Source: Betaproteobacteria bacterium (GTDB lineage: Bacteria > Pseudomonadota > Gammaproteobacteria > Burkholderiales > Burkholderiaceae_F). Taken from it: 56,545 nt of DNA. Shown one piece after another: positions 1 to 10,087 of the stretch (positions within the stretch are counted from its first letter, which is position 1; the number at the start of each line of letters is the position of its first letter). A model generated the notes under the pieces. It was not told the origin of the DNA. It was given only the letters and a program-made list of their open reading frames with translations, and searched no databases. Where the stretch lies: assembly GCA_016861185.1 (NCBI GenBank), contig BOKW01000011.1, positions 1 to 56,545 of the forward strand. The letters run 5' to 3'. The translations under genes and the position numbers were made by a program.

Positions 1-1
1 C

Positions 2-892
2 CCGAGCTTCGAGGTCGTCGGCGCGCTGCTGTCGCGCTCGGCCGTCTACGTGCTGGAGCCGCTCGGCGAGGGCGACCTGCGGCAGCTCGTCGCGCGCGCA
101 TGCGAACGCGAACTGGGCGGGCTCGTGGTCGACGAGGGCGCGCAGCGCATGCTGATCGATCTGGCCGACGGCGATGCGCGCCGGCTGCTCAACGCGCTCG
201 AAGTCGCCGCGCGCGCGGCGGCCGATCGGGGGCACGCCGGCATCGACGCGGACTTCCTGCGCGGCGTGCTGCCGAGCACGCTGCGGCGCTTCGACAAGGG
301 GGGCGAGAACTTCTACGACCAGATCTCAGCGCTGCACAAGGCCGTGCGCGGCTCGGACCCGGATGCCGCCCTGTACTGGCTCGCGCGCATGCTCGACGGC
401 GGCACCGACCCGCGTTACGTCGCGCGCCGCGCGATCCGCATGGCGACCGAGGACATCGGGCTCGCCGATCCGCGCGCGCTGCGGCTCGCGCTCGACGCGG
501 CCGAAACCTACGAGCGCCTCGGCTCGCCCGAGGGCGAGTTGGCGCTCGCGCAGGCGATCGTCTATATGGCGGTCGCACCGAAGTCGAACGCCGTGTATCG
601 CGCGTTCGGTGCGGTGACCGCGTTCGTCAAGGAAGACGGCACGCGCCCGGTGCCGATGCACCTGCGCAACGCGCCGACGCGGCTGATGAAGGACCTCGGC
701 TACGGCAAGGACTACCGCTACGCACACGACGAGGACGGAGGCTACGCGGCCGGCGAGACCTACCTGCCCGACGGCATGCAGCGGCAGACCTGGTACGAGC
801 CGACCGACCGCGGGCTGGAGCAGCGCATCGCCGAGCGGCTCGCGCAATTGCGCGCGCTCGATCGCAAGCGAAAGGACGAGGGCGGCACGTAG
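2..892 (+). CDS. rarA: Replication-associated recombination protein A (RarA/MgsA), C-terminal part
   Basis: The reading frame is open from the left edge, so the start lies outside the window; about 296 residues are visible. It begins in the PSFEVVGALLSR segment typical of RarA, the sensor region just after the AAA+ ATPase core. It continues through the lid (ARRLLNALE) and the C-terminal tetramerisation region (the FYDQISALHKAVRGSDPDAAL stretch, then LKDLGYGKDYRYAHD-like residues). RarA is a clamp-loader-like ATPase acting at stalled replication forks. The Walker motifs are outside the window. serS follows 30 bp downstream, the usual order in Burkholderiales. Family identity is clear from the C-terminal signature alone. 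Confidence 0.93.
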   Translation, partial: PSFEVVGALLSRSAVYVLEPLGEGDLRQLVARACERELGGLVVDEGAQRMLIDLADGDARRLLNALEVAARAAADRGHAGIDADFLRGVLPSTLRRFDKGGENFYDQISALHKAVRGSDPDAALYWLARMLDGGTDPRYVARRAIRMATEDIGLADPRALRLALDAAETYERLGSPEGELALAQAIVYMAVAPKSNAVYRAFGAVTAFVKEDGTRPVPMHLRNAPTRLMKDLGYGKDYRYAHDEDGGYAAGETYLPDGMQRQTWYEPTDRGLEQRIAERLAQLRALDRKRKDEGGT

Positions 893-2212
<1,320 letters not shown>

Positions 2213-2214
2213 GA

Positions 2215-2220
2215 TACAAT
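2215..2220 (+). promoter_or_regulatory. Probable -10 element for the tRNA-Ser(CGA) transcript
   Basis: TACAAT lies immediately after the serS stop codon and 41 bp before the tRNA 5' remnant at 2261. No convincing -35 is seen (GTCGAT at 2192-2197 is weak). If it is used, the transcript runs through the remnant before reaching the intact tRNA at 2395. Confidence 0.4.
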
Positions 2221-2260
2221 GCGCGCCCTCACGAAATCGACCGCGTGAGTCGCAGATTCA

Positions 2261-2282
2261 GGAGAGGTGGCAGAGTGGTCGA
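2261..2282 (+). pseudogene. 5' remnant of a tRNA-Ser gene
   Basis: The 22 bases match the first 22 bases of the intact tRNA-Ser at 2395-2416 except at two acceptor-stem positions; the preceding ATTCA is also shared. After this point the sequence diverges into unrelated short hairpins. No matching 3' acceptor strand follows at tRNA distance, so it cannot fold as a tRNA. It reads as the broken 5' end of a second serine tRNA gene. Confidence 0.7.
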
Positions 2283-2394
2283 CGATCGGCCGCAGGCCGA
2301 TTGCGGCGCAGGCTAATGCTCGCGCAGCGAGCGTTACGCCGGAGCCAATGCGCAGAGCGTCGAAGAAGCAAAGCGGAGTCGAAGCAGGGATTCA

Positions 2395-2485
2395 GGAAGG
2401 GTGGCAGAGTGGTCGAATGCGCCGGATTCGAAATCCGGTGTACGGTTTTACCGTACCGTGGGTTCGAATCCCACCCCTTCCGCCA
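2395..2485 (+). tRNA. tRNA-Ser(CGA)
   Basis: The 91-nt gene has an encoded CCA. The acceptor strands GGAAGGG (2395-2401) and CCCTTCC (2475-2481) pair completely, followed by discriminator G. The anticodon arm CCGGA-TTCGAAA-TCCGG gives anticodon CGA, reading UCG. A long variable arm (GTACGG...CCGTAC) and the GGTTCGAATCC T-arm are those of a class II serine tRNA. A strong terminator follows at once. Confidence 0.97.
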
Positions 2486-2592
2486 GAACAAAGGGCCCCT
2501 TGCGGGCCCTTTCGTTTTGGCGGACGTGGGTGGGTGAGAAGCCACGCGGGTTCGACGAGCGACATGCCGGTGGCATGTCGCGAAGGACGCCG
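2467..2592 (+). repeat. 126-bp direct repeat, copy 1 (tRNA-Ser 3' end plus terminator)
   Basis: This copy covers the last 19 bases of the tRNA-Ser gene, its terminator and about 75 bp beyond. An apparently identical copy lies 193 bp downstream at 2660-2785. By eye I see no mismatch between the two before they diverge at 2593/2786. Confidence 0.92.
2490..2518 (+). terminator. Rho-independent terminator of tRNA-Ser(CGA)
   Basis: Nine-base-pair stem AAAGGGCCC/GGGCCCTTT with loop CTTGC, followed by CGTTTT, five bases after the tRNA CCA end. Confidence 0.88.
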
Positions 2593-2659
2593 CGCAACGC
2601 GCGGCGGTCCCGAAGCGAAGCGTAGGGACGAGCGGATCGCCGCAAGGCGAGGCGCGAGC

Positions 2660-2785
2660 AATCCCACCCCTTCCGCCAGAACAAAGGGCCCCTTGCGGGC
2701 CCTTTCGTTTTGGCGGACGTGGGTGGGTGAGAAGCCACGCGGGTTCGACGAGCGACATGCCGGTGGCATGTCGCGAAGGACGCCG
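2660..2785 (+). repeat. 126-bp direct repeat, copy 2 (orphan tRNA-Ser 3' end plus terminator)
   Basis: This is the second copy of the repeat. Its first 19 bases (2660-2678) are the 3' T-arm and acceptor strand of a serine tRNA including CCA, with no tRNA body upstream, followed by a duplicate terminator (stem 2683-2705). Tail pieces of this kind are left by tandem duplication and decay, or by site-specific integration at a tRNA 3' end. The 67 bp between the copies carries no recognisable gene. Confidence 0.88.
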
Positions 2786-3031
2786 TGCGCAGCACTCGCT
2801 TGGCGAGGCGGGGCTTTGGCACGCAGTTCGAGCGACGCGCTTCAACCATTCCGCTCGCGAAGGCATCTCCGCGCGCTTGCACGACCGTCCGTCGTCTGTT
2901 CCCGCGCATGACCCTTGCCTGCTGCGCCGCGTCAACGAATCTCGCCGACCTGTAAGGTTTGCGTAAGCGGTCCTTCCTACCGTTCGCCATCCCTCGAAAG
3001 AGGCGGAACGCGAACGACTGAGGTGGGGGCC
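2786..3031. other. Gene-free remainder between the tRNA-Ser repeats and acs
   Basis: With the repeats, the tRNA-acs gap (2486-3031) exceeds 500 bp. The part after 2785 shows no plausible gene; open frames here have atypical composition and no homology I recognise. It presumably carries the acs promoter, but I cannot point to a clear -35/-10 pair. A purine-rich GGTGGGGG lies just before the acs ATG. Confidence 0.5.
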
Positions 3032-5014
<1,983 letters not shown>

Positions 5015-5066
5015 GGACAAGCAGGAAGAGCAGGGGGAGCCGAAGGGGACGTGTGTCCCGAGGGCA

Positions 5067-5100
5067 CGGGGCGATCCGGCCGGGCGGCCGGATCGCCCCG
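5067..5100 (+). repeat. Perfect 15-bp stem-loop after acs
   Basis: CGGGGCGATCCGGCC and its exact complement flank a GGGC loop. No T-run follows, so it is not a classical intrinsic terminator. A smaller hairpin (5046-5059) precedes it. It may separate acs from the downstream genes or protect the acs mRNA 3' end; the role is inferred. Confidence 0.75.
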
Positions 5101-5210
5101 CAAGAACCCCGCAAGCGAAAGGCGACCCCGACGCAGGGCCGCCGCATGGAGACGGATCGAAGGCGCTCGCGGTCGCAAGTCCGCGACGAGACGGAAGGGA
5201 AGCAGGCAGC

Positions 5211-5543
5211 GTGGCGTTTTTTCTTCTCGTACTGAAAACCCTGATCTTCGTGGCCGGCTTGTGCCTGCTCGGCCAGTTCATCGTCGGCATCTTCAACTGG
5301 GGCCGGCGCCACGAGAACTTCGTCTATCAGGTGTTCGAGATCGCGACACGGCCCGTCGTGCGCTTCGTTCGACTGATCACGCCGCGCGTCGTTCTCGACC
5401 AGCACGTGCCGCTGGTCGCATTCCTTCTGCTGTTCTTCGCCTACTGGGCGGTCGGTTTCTGGATGCGCGACGTGTGCCTGGAGGACCTGACGCAGAAAGG
5501 CTGCGAAGGGTTCGCACGCGTGCGCATGGAGGCGCCCCGATGA
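5211..5543 (+). CDS. Small membrane protein of unknown function
   Basis: The 110-aa protein has a GTG start preceded by GGAAGGGA. A hydrophobic segment at residues about 3-27 and another at about 65-85 flank a basic central region, which suggests a two-pass inner-membrane protein with a short C-terminal tail containing two cysteines. I do not recognise a named family with certainty; the arrangement is loosely YggT-like. Its stop overlaps the ATG of the TPR gene (ATGA), so the two are translationally coupled. Its position between acs and a symporter suggests an accessory role in acetate transport or use, which is inference only. Confidence 0.75.
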   Translation: MAFFLLVLKTLIFVAGLCLLGQFIVGIFNWGRRHENFVYQVFEIATRPVVRFVRLITPRVVLDQHVPLVAFLLLFFAYWAVGFWMRDVCLEDLTQKGCEGFARVRMEAPR

Positions 5544-6190
5544 ACGCGCTCGACCGCTTCTTCACGCGCTGGTGGCTTGCCAACCGCGCGAGCCTGGCGG
5601 TACTGCTCAAGCGCAAGGCCACCGCGATCGACCTCTACCGTCAGATCGTCGCGCTGAGCCCGCGCGACGAAAACGCGCGCGCCGCGCTCGGCAACCTGCT
5701 GATGGAGGCGGGCGATGTCGCCGGCGCCACCGCCGAGTTCGTGCGGATCGTCGAGACGAATCCGCGCAACGCCGAGGCATGGTTCAACCTCGGCTACATC
5801 TACGAGCAGCGCGACGATCTGGCCAACGCCGAGCGCTGCTTCCGCGAGGCGATCGCGTTGAAGCCCTCGATCGACCGCGCCTGGTACGGACTGGGACTCG
5901 TGCTGATCCGCGCGCAGCGGCTCACCGAGGCGGTCGACGCGCTGAAGAAAAACACCGAGCTGCAGCCTTTCAGCCCGTACGGCTGGTACCAGCTCGCGAT
6001 GACCTACCACCACCTCGGCGAAACGGCCAAAGCCAGGCGCATCTACGAGGAGCTGAGGAAGTTCGAGCCGCGCTACGCCGCGACGCTCAAGCGCGACATG
6101 GAACGGACGCCGCCCGTCGCGGCGCCGGACCGGAGTGCAGCAACCACCCCATCGATCGACCGGAAGGAGGCCGTGCCATCGACACACTAG
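5540..6190 (+). CDS. Tetratricopeptide repeat (TPR) protein
   Basis: The 216-aa protein starts at the ATG overlapping the previous stop. After a short N-terminal hydrophobic/basic segment (RWWLANRASLAVLL) it contains about five consecutive TPR units from residue 30 to 185, with the usual W/L/G/Y/A/P spacing (for example NAEAWFNLGYIYEQRDDLA). There is no catalytic domain, so it should be a protein-interaction scaffold. The C-terminal 30 residues are low-complexity. It is coupled to the small membrane protein upstream and sits 39 bp before the DUF4212 gene, so it probably shares their transcript. Confidence 0.85.
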   Translation: MNALDRFFTRWWLANRASLAVLLKRKATAIDLYRQIVALSPRDENARAALGNLLMEAGDVAGATAEFVRIVETNPRNAEAWFNLGYIYEQRDDLANAERCFREAIALKPSIDRAWYGLGLVLIRAQRLTEAVDALKKNTELQPFSPYGWYQLAMTYHHLGETAKARRIYEELRKFEPRYAATLKRDMERTPPVAAPDRSAATTPSIDRKEAVPSTH

Positions 6191-6229
6191 AAAAAGGGAA
6201 GCGCAACAAGGAGACATCCAGGAGGAATC

Positions 6230-6493
6230 ATGCAACTGACCGAAAAGCACCGTGAGTATTGGAGGCGGAACCTGAACCTCACGATCGTCCTGCTGGCGAT
6301 CTGGTTCGTGGCGACCTTCGTCATGGCGTACTTCGCGCGTCCGCTGGCCGAGATCAATTTCTTCGGCTGGCCGCTGTCGTTCTACATGGGCGCGCAGGGA
6401 TCGCTGATCATCTACGTGGCCATCATCTGGTACTACGCCCGGAAGATGCGTCAGCTCGACGTCGAATACGGCGTGGAAGAGGGAGAGGACTGA
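6230..6493 (+). CDS. DUF4212 protein, small subunit of a Na+/solute symporter
   Basis: The 87-aa protein has two transmembrane helices (about residues 16-37 and 50-70), the pattern YWRRNLNLTIVLLAIWF, and a charged C-terminus. This is the DUF4212 family, which is found beside large sodium:solute symporters and is thought to be their partner subunit. The Shine-Dalgarno AGGAGG lies eight bases before the ATG. The stop overlaps the symporter ATG (TGATG), giving tight coupling and a likely one-to-one complex in the inner membrane. Confidence 0.92.
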   Translation: MQLTEKHREYWRRNLNLTIVLLAIWFVATFVMAYFARPLAEINFFGWPLSFYMGAQGSLIIYVAIIWYYARKMRQLDVEYGVEEGED

Positions 6494-8601
6494 TGAGCGC
6501 ACAAGTCAGCTCGAACCGAGCGTTCTTCAACCAGCTCAAGAAGTACTACAGCTGGTACACGGGCGGCTTCCTGGTGTTCCTGGTCGCACTGGCGATCCTG
6601 GAGCAGATGGGATTGCCGCGGGTCTGGATCGGCTACGTGTTCCTGTTCGCGACGATCGCGCTGTACGCGGGCATCGGCATCATGAGCCGCACCGCGGACG
6701 TGGCGGAGTACTACGTCGCCGGGCGGCGCGTGCCCGCGCTGTTCAACGGCATGGCCACCGGCGCGGACTGGATGTCGGCCGCGTCGTTCATCGGCATGGC
6801 GGGCGGCCTGTACCTGCAGGGCTTCGACGGACTGGCCTTCATCATGGGCTGGACCGGCGGCTACTGCCTGGTGGCCTTCCTGCTGGCGCCGTACCTGCGC
6901 AAGTTCGGCCAGTTCACGATTCCGGACTTCCTGGGCGCGCGTTACGGCGGGCACTTCGCGCGTTTCATCGGCATCTTCGCGGCGATCCTGTGCTCGTTCA
7001 CGTACGTCGTCGCGCAGATCCTCGGCGTGGGCATCATCACGTCGCGCTTCACCGGCGTCGAGTTCCAGGTCGGCGTGTTCCTCGGCCTGGCGGGCATTCT
7101 GGTCTGCTCGTTCCTGGGCGGCATGCGCGCGGTCACGTGGACCCAGGTGGCGCAGTACATCATTCTCATCATTGCCTACCTGATCCCGGTGGTCTGGCTG
7201 TCGGTCAAGCACACGGGCTTCCCCGTCCCGCAACTCGTCTACGGCAAGGTGCTGGAGAAGGTCTCCGCCAGGGAGAAGGAACTCGAAACCGATGCCAAGG
7301 AGCTCGAGGTCCGCAAGATCTTCTCTGATCGCGCGGCCGAGTTCAGGAAGCGCGTCGACGCACTACCGAAGTCCTGGGAAGAGGGCAAGGCCGCGGCCGA
7401 GAAGAAGCTCGAAGAACTGAAGGCGGCGAACGCGCCGCTGGCGGAGATCAAGGCGGCCGAGAAGGCGGTGGCCGACTATCCGAAGTCGGTCGACGACGCG
7501 CGCAAGGCGTGGTCGGCACAAGCCTCGGCCAACGCCGCGCGGGCCGCGCCGATCCTGCATCACGCTGTGCCGTTCTACAGCGCGAATCCGGATCCCGTGA
7601 AGAACGAGGCCGAACGCGCGACCAAGCGGCTGAACTTCCTGGCGCTCGTCTTCTGCTTGATGCTCGGCACCGCAGCGCTGCCGCACATCCTGATGCGCTA
7701 CTACACGACGCCGTCGGTGAACGAAGCGCGCAAGTCGGTGTTCTGGTCGCTGTTCTTCATCTTCCTGCTGTACTTCACGGCGCCGGCGCTCGCGGTGCTG
7801 GTGAAGTTCGACATCTACACGCTGATCGTCGGCTCGAAGTTCGCCGATCTGCCGGGGTGGGTGGCCGGATGGCAGAAGGTGGACGCGGCGCTGCTGCAGA
7901 TCGCCGACATCAACATGGACGGCATCGTCCAGCGCGCGGAGATCCGCATCGGCCAGGACATCGTCGTGCTCGCCACGCCGGAGATCGCGGGACTGCCGTA
8001 CGTGATTTCGGGTCTGGTCGCTGCGGGCGGTCTCGCTGCCGCGCTGTCGACCGCCGACGGCCTGCTGCTGACGATCTCCAACGCGCTGTCGCACGACCTG
8101 TACTACAAGATGATCAACCCCAGCGCCAGCACGCAGAAGCGGGTCACGATTTCCAAGATCCTGCTGCTGTTCGTGGCCTTGGCGGCGGCGGCGGTGTCGG
8201 CGCAGAAGCCGGCGGACATCTTGTTCCTGGTTTCGGCGGCGTTCTCCTTCGCTGCGGCGTCGTTCTTCCCGGCCCTCGTCGCGGGGGTGTTCTGGAAGCG
8301 CGCCAACAAGTGGGGTGCGATCGCCGGCATGGTCGTGGGTCTCGGCGTGTGCTTCTACTACATGGCGACGACGCAGCCGTGGATGCGCGGCATCTTTGGC
8401 GTGACCGGGCCGGTGTCCGACTACATCTGGTTCGGCATCCAGCCGATCTCGGCAGGCGTCTTCGGCGTGCCGGCCGGCATCGTCGCGCTGGTCATCGTCA
8501 GCCTGCTGACGCCGGCGCCCGACAAGCAGGTGCAGGACTTCGTCGAGCATTGCCGCTATCCGAATCTGCGGGGCGACACGCTGGACACGCTGGCGCGCTG
8601 A
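6493..8601 (+). CDS. Sodium:solute symporter, VC_2705-type large subunit (probable acetate/organic-acid uptake)
   Basis: The 702-aa SSS-family symporter starts at the ATG overlapping the DUF4212 stop. The core signatures are present: YYVAGRRVPALFNGMATGADWMSA near residue 75, and later helices ending in a SLLTPAPDKQVQDFVE tail. It is longer than ActP-type symporters because of a hydrophilic, heptad-rich insertion at residues about 250-375, and it carries an EF-hand-like loop (DINMDGIVQRAE, residues 472-483). It imports a carboxylate with Na+; acetate is the natural guess from the linked acs, but the substrate is not shown by the sequence. Confidence 0.92.
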   Translation: MSAQVSSNRAFFNQLKKYYSWYTGGFLVFLVALAILEQMGLPRVWIGYVFLFATIALYAGIGIMSRTADVAEYYVAGRRVPALFNGMATGADWMSAASFIGMAGGLYLQGFDGLAFIMGWTGGYCLVAFLLAPYLRKFGQFTIPDFLGARYGGHFARFIGIFAAILCSFTYVVAQILGVGIITSRFTGVEFQVGVFLGLAGILVCSFLGGMRAVTWTQVAQYIILIIAYLIPVVWLSVKHTGFPVPQLVYGKVLEKVSAREKELETDAKELEVRKIFSDRAAEFRKRVDALPKSWEEGKAAAEKKLEELKAANAPLAEIKAAEKAVADYPKSVDDARKAWSAQASANAARAAPILHHAVPFYSANPDPVKNEAERATKRLNFLALVFCLMLGTAALPHILMRYYTTPSVNEARKSVFWSLFFIFLLYFTAPALAVLVKFDIYTLIVGSKFADLPGWVAGWQKVDAALLQIADINMDGIVQRAEIRIGQDIVVLATPEIAGLPYVISGLVAAGGLAAALSTADGLLLTISNALSHDLYYKMINPSASTQKRVTISKILLLFVALAAAAVSAQKPADILFLVSAAFSFAAASFFPALVAGVFWKRANKWGAIAGMVVGLGVCFYYMATTQPWMRGIFGVTGPVSDYIWFGIQPISAGVFGVPAGIVALVIVSLLTPAPDKQVQDFVEHCRYPNLRGDTLDTLAR

Positions 8602-8623
8602 TCGGCGCCGTGCGATTCAAGGG

Positions 8624-8651
8624 GCCCGCGCTTCGGCGCGGGCTTTTTTTT
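8624..8651 (+). terminator. Rho-independent terminator after the symporter
   Basis: Eight-base-pair stem GCCCGCGC/GCGCGGGC with a TTCG tetraloop followed by eight T residues, 22 bp after the symporter stop. This is the strongest terminator in the window. Confidence 0.95.
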
Positions 8652-8669
8652 CGACTCGATGCGGCCGCC

Positions 8670-8675
8670 TATAAT
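8670..8675 (+). promoter_or_regulatory. -10 element of tRNA-Ser(GGA)
   Basis: A perfect TATAAT lies 21 bp before the tRNA 5' end. A canonical -35 is not obvious; the region 17 bp upstream falls in the T-run of the preceding terminator. Confidence 0.65.
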
Positions 8676-8696
8676 CCGCGCCTCGCGCACGGATCA

Positions 8697-8787
8697 GGAG
8701 AGATGGCCGAGCGGTTGAAGGCGCACGCCTGGAACGCGTGTATAGGTGAATAGCCTATCGTGGGTTCGAATCCCACTCTCTCCGCCA
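8697..8787 (+). tRNA. tRNA-Ser(GGA)
   Basis: The 91-nt gene has an encoded CCA. Acceptor GGAGAGA pairs with TCTCTCC (8777-8783). The anticodon arm CACGC-CTGGAAC-GCGTG gives GGA, reading UCC/UCU. The long variable arm contains the pairing ATAGG...CCTAT. Class II serine tRNA identity is unambiguous. Confidence 0.97.
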
Positions 8788-8792
8788 GACCG

Positions 8793-8822
8793 AACGGCCC
8801 CTGCAAGGGGCCGTTTGCGTTT
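8793..8822. terminator. Hairpin terminator between tRNA-Ser(GGA) and the convergent fbpC
   Basis: Nine-base-pair stem AACGGCCCC/GGGGCCGTT with loop TGCAA, followed by TGCGTTT on the plus strand. It lies between the tRNA and the 3' end of the minus-strand ATPase gene and may work for both. Confidence 0.7.
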
Positions 8823-8836
8823 GGGGAGGAACGTCG

Positions 8837-9949
8837 TCAACTCGGGGCGGATGCCCGCGACGCCGCGTCGTCGGCGAGGAAGGTGACGACGTGATCGGCG
8901 TCGAGGCGGATGCCGATGCGTTCGCCGATCGCGTGGTCGTGGTGGCTCGGCACCAGCGCGAGCACCTCGCGGCCGCTGTCGAGCCGCAGCGTGTAGACGA
9001 AGTCGCCGCCACGGAAGACCTTGCGGACGACCTCGGCCGTCATCGGGCTCGCGTCGTCGTGCACGACGTCGTCGGGCCGCAGCAGCACGTCGACATGGCA
9101 GCCCTTGCCGCAGACGTCGCAGCCGCGCGCGTCGCACGGCAGCGGGATGTCGCCCTTGAGTTCGCCCAACTCGATCGCGACGCGCTGCGCGTTGACCACC
9201 TTGGCCGGCAGGAAGACGCCCTCGCCGATGAAATCGGCGACGAAACGGCTCGCCGGCCGGTGATACAACTCGTACGGGCGGTCCCACTGCTCGAGCCGGC
9301 CGTGGTTCATCACGCCGACGCGGTCGGCGATCGCGAACGCTTCCTGCTGGTCGTGCGTGACGAGGATCGCCGACGTACCGCTCGCCTTCAGGATCTGCCG
9401 CACCTCGGCGCCGAGCCGTGCGCGCAGATCGACGTCGAGGTTGGAAAACGGCTCGTCCATCAGCAGCAGCTTCGGCGCCGGCGCCAACGCACGCGCGAGC
9501 GCGACGCGCTGCTGCTGGCCGCCGGACAGCTCGTGCGGATACTTGCGCGCGTACGCGGCAAGCCCGACCAGGTCCAGCATCTCGCGCACGCGCGCGCGGC
9601 GCGCGGCGGCGTCGCCGTTGCGCAGCCCGAAGCCGACGTTGTCCTCGACGCGCAGATGCGGGAACAGTGCGTAGTCCTGGAATACGAGCCCGATGCCGCG
9701 GCGCTCGGGTGGGACGCTCGACGACGGCGTGGCGACCGTCGCGCCGTCGATGGCGATCAGCCCGCGGTCGATCGGCACGAAACCGGCGATCGCGCGCAAC
9801 AGCGTGGTCTTGCCGCAGCCCGAAGCGCCGACGATGCAGCCGATGTCGCCGTACGCCAGATCGAGCGCGAGCGCATCGAGCACGCAAGCGCCCGCCCCGC
9901 GGTAGGCGACGCGCAGGTCCTCGATGTGCAGGACGCTCGGCGCATTCAT
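8837..9949 (-). CDS. fbpC: Ferric iron ABC transporter, ATP-binding protein
   Basis: The 370-aa cytoplasmic ATPase energises Fe3+ import. Walker A GASGCGKTT (about residues 42-50), signature LSGGQQQRVALARAL, Walker B LLLMDEPFSNLD and the switch histidine (VTHDQQEA) are all intact. A C-terminal TOBE-type regulatory region follows, and within it residues about 270-283 hold an unusual cysteine cluster C-x4-C-x2-C-x3-C. The gene is divergent from the permease gene across a 138-bp region containing a Fur-like box. The related CysA/PotA families are less likely because the next gene is an FbpB-type fused permease. Confidence 0.9.
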   Translation of the reverse strand: MNAPSVLHIEDLRVAYRGAGACVLDALALDLAYGDIGCIVGASGCGKTTLLRAIAGFVPIDRGLIAIDGATVATPSSSVPPERRGIGLVFQDYALFPHLRVEDNVGFGLRNGDAAARRARVREMLDLVGLAAYARKYPHELSGGQQQRVALARALAPAPKLLLMDEPFSNLDVDLRARLGAEVRQILKASGTSAILVTHDQQEAFAIADRVGVMNHGRLEQWDRPYELYHRPASRFVADFIGEGVFLPAKVVNAQRVAIELGELKGDIPLPCDARGCDVCGKGCHVDVLLRPDDVVHDDASPMTAEVVRKVFRGGDFVYTLRLDSGREVLALVPSHHDHAIGERIGIRLDADHVVTFLADDAASRASAPS

Positions 9950-10002
9950 GGCGTCGGATCGTCGTGGTCCGGATTGGCAGGCCGCATTCTAATTCGGATG
10001 CA

Positions 10003-10022
10003 TATAATTCTCATTTTCATTT
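10003..10022. promoter_or_regulatory. Fur-like box between fbpC and fbpB
   Basis: Read on the minus strand this is AAATGAAAATGAGAATTATA, an AT-rich island in GC-rich DNA resembling the repeated NAT-A/T-AT units bound by Fur. It lies centrally between the divergent fbpC and fbpB starts, so iron-loaded Fur could repress both. The match is by eye, not scored. Confidence 0.6.
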
Positions 10023-10087
10023 GTGGCTGGTCGATGCCTCTGTTCGCGCGGCCATCGACCGAGGCCGCACCGTCGGCAAGGGCTTGA

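Noticed and set aside
2261..2360. Second functional tRNA-Ser
   Set aside because: Only the first 22 bases match; there is no complementary acceptor strand, anticodon arm or T-arm.
5046..5100. Intrinsic terminator after acs
   Set aside because: Strong hairpins but no T-run, so listed only as a stem-loop.
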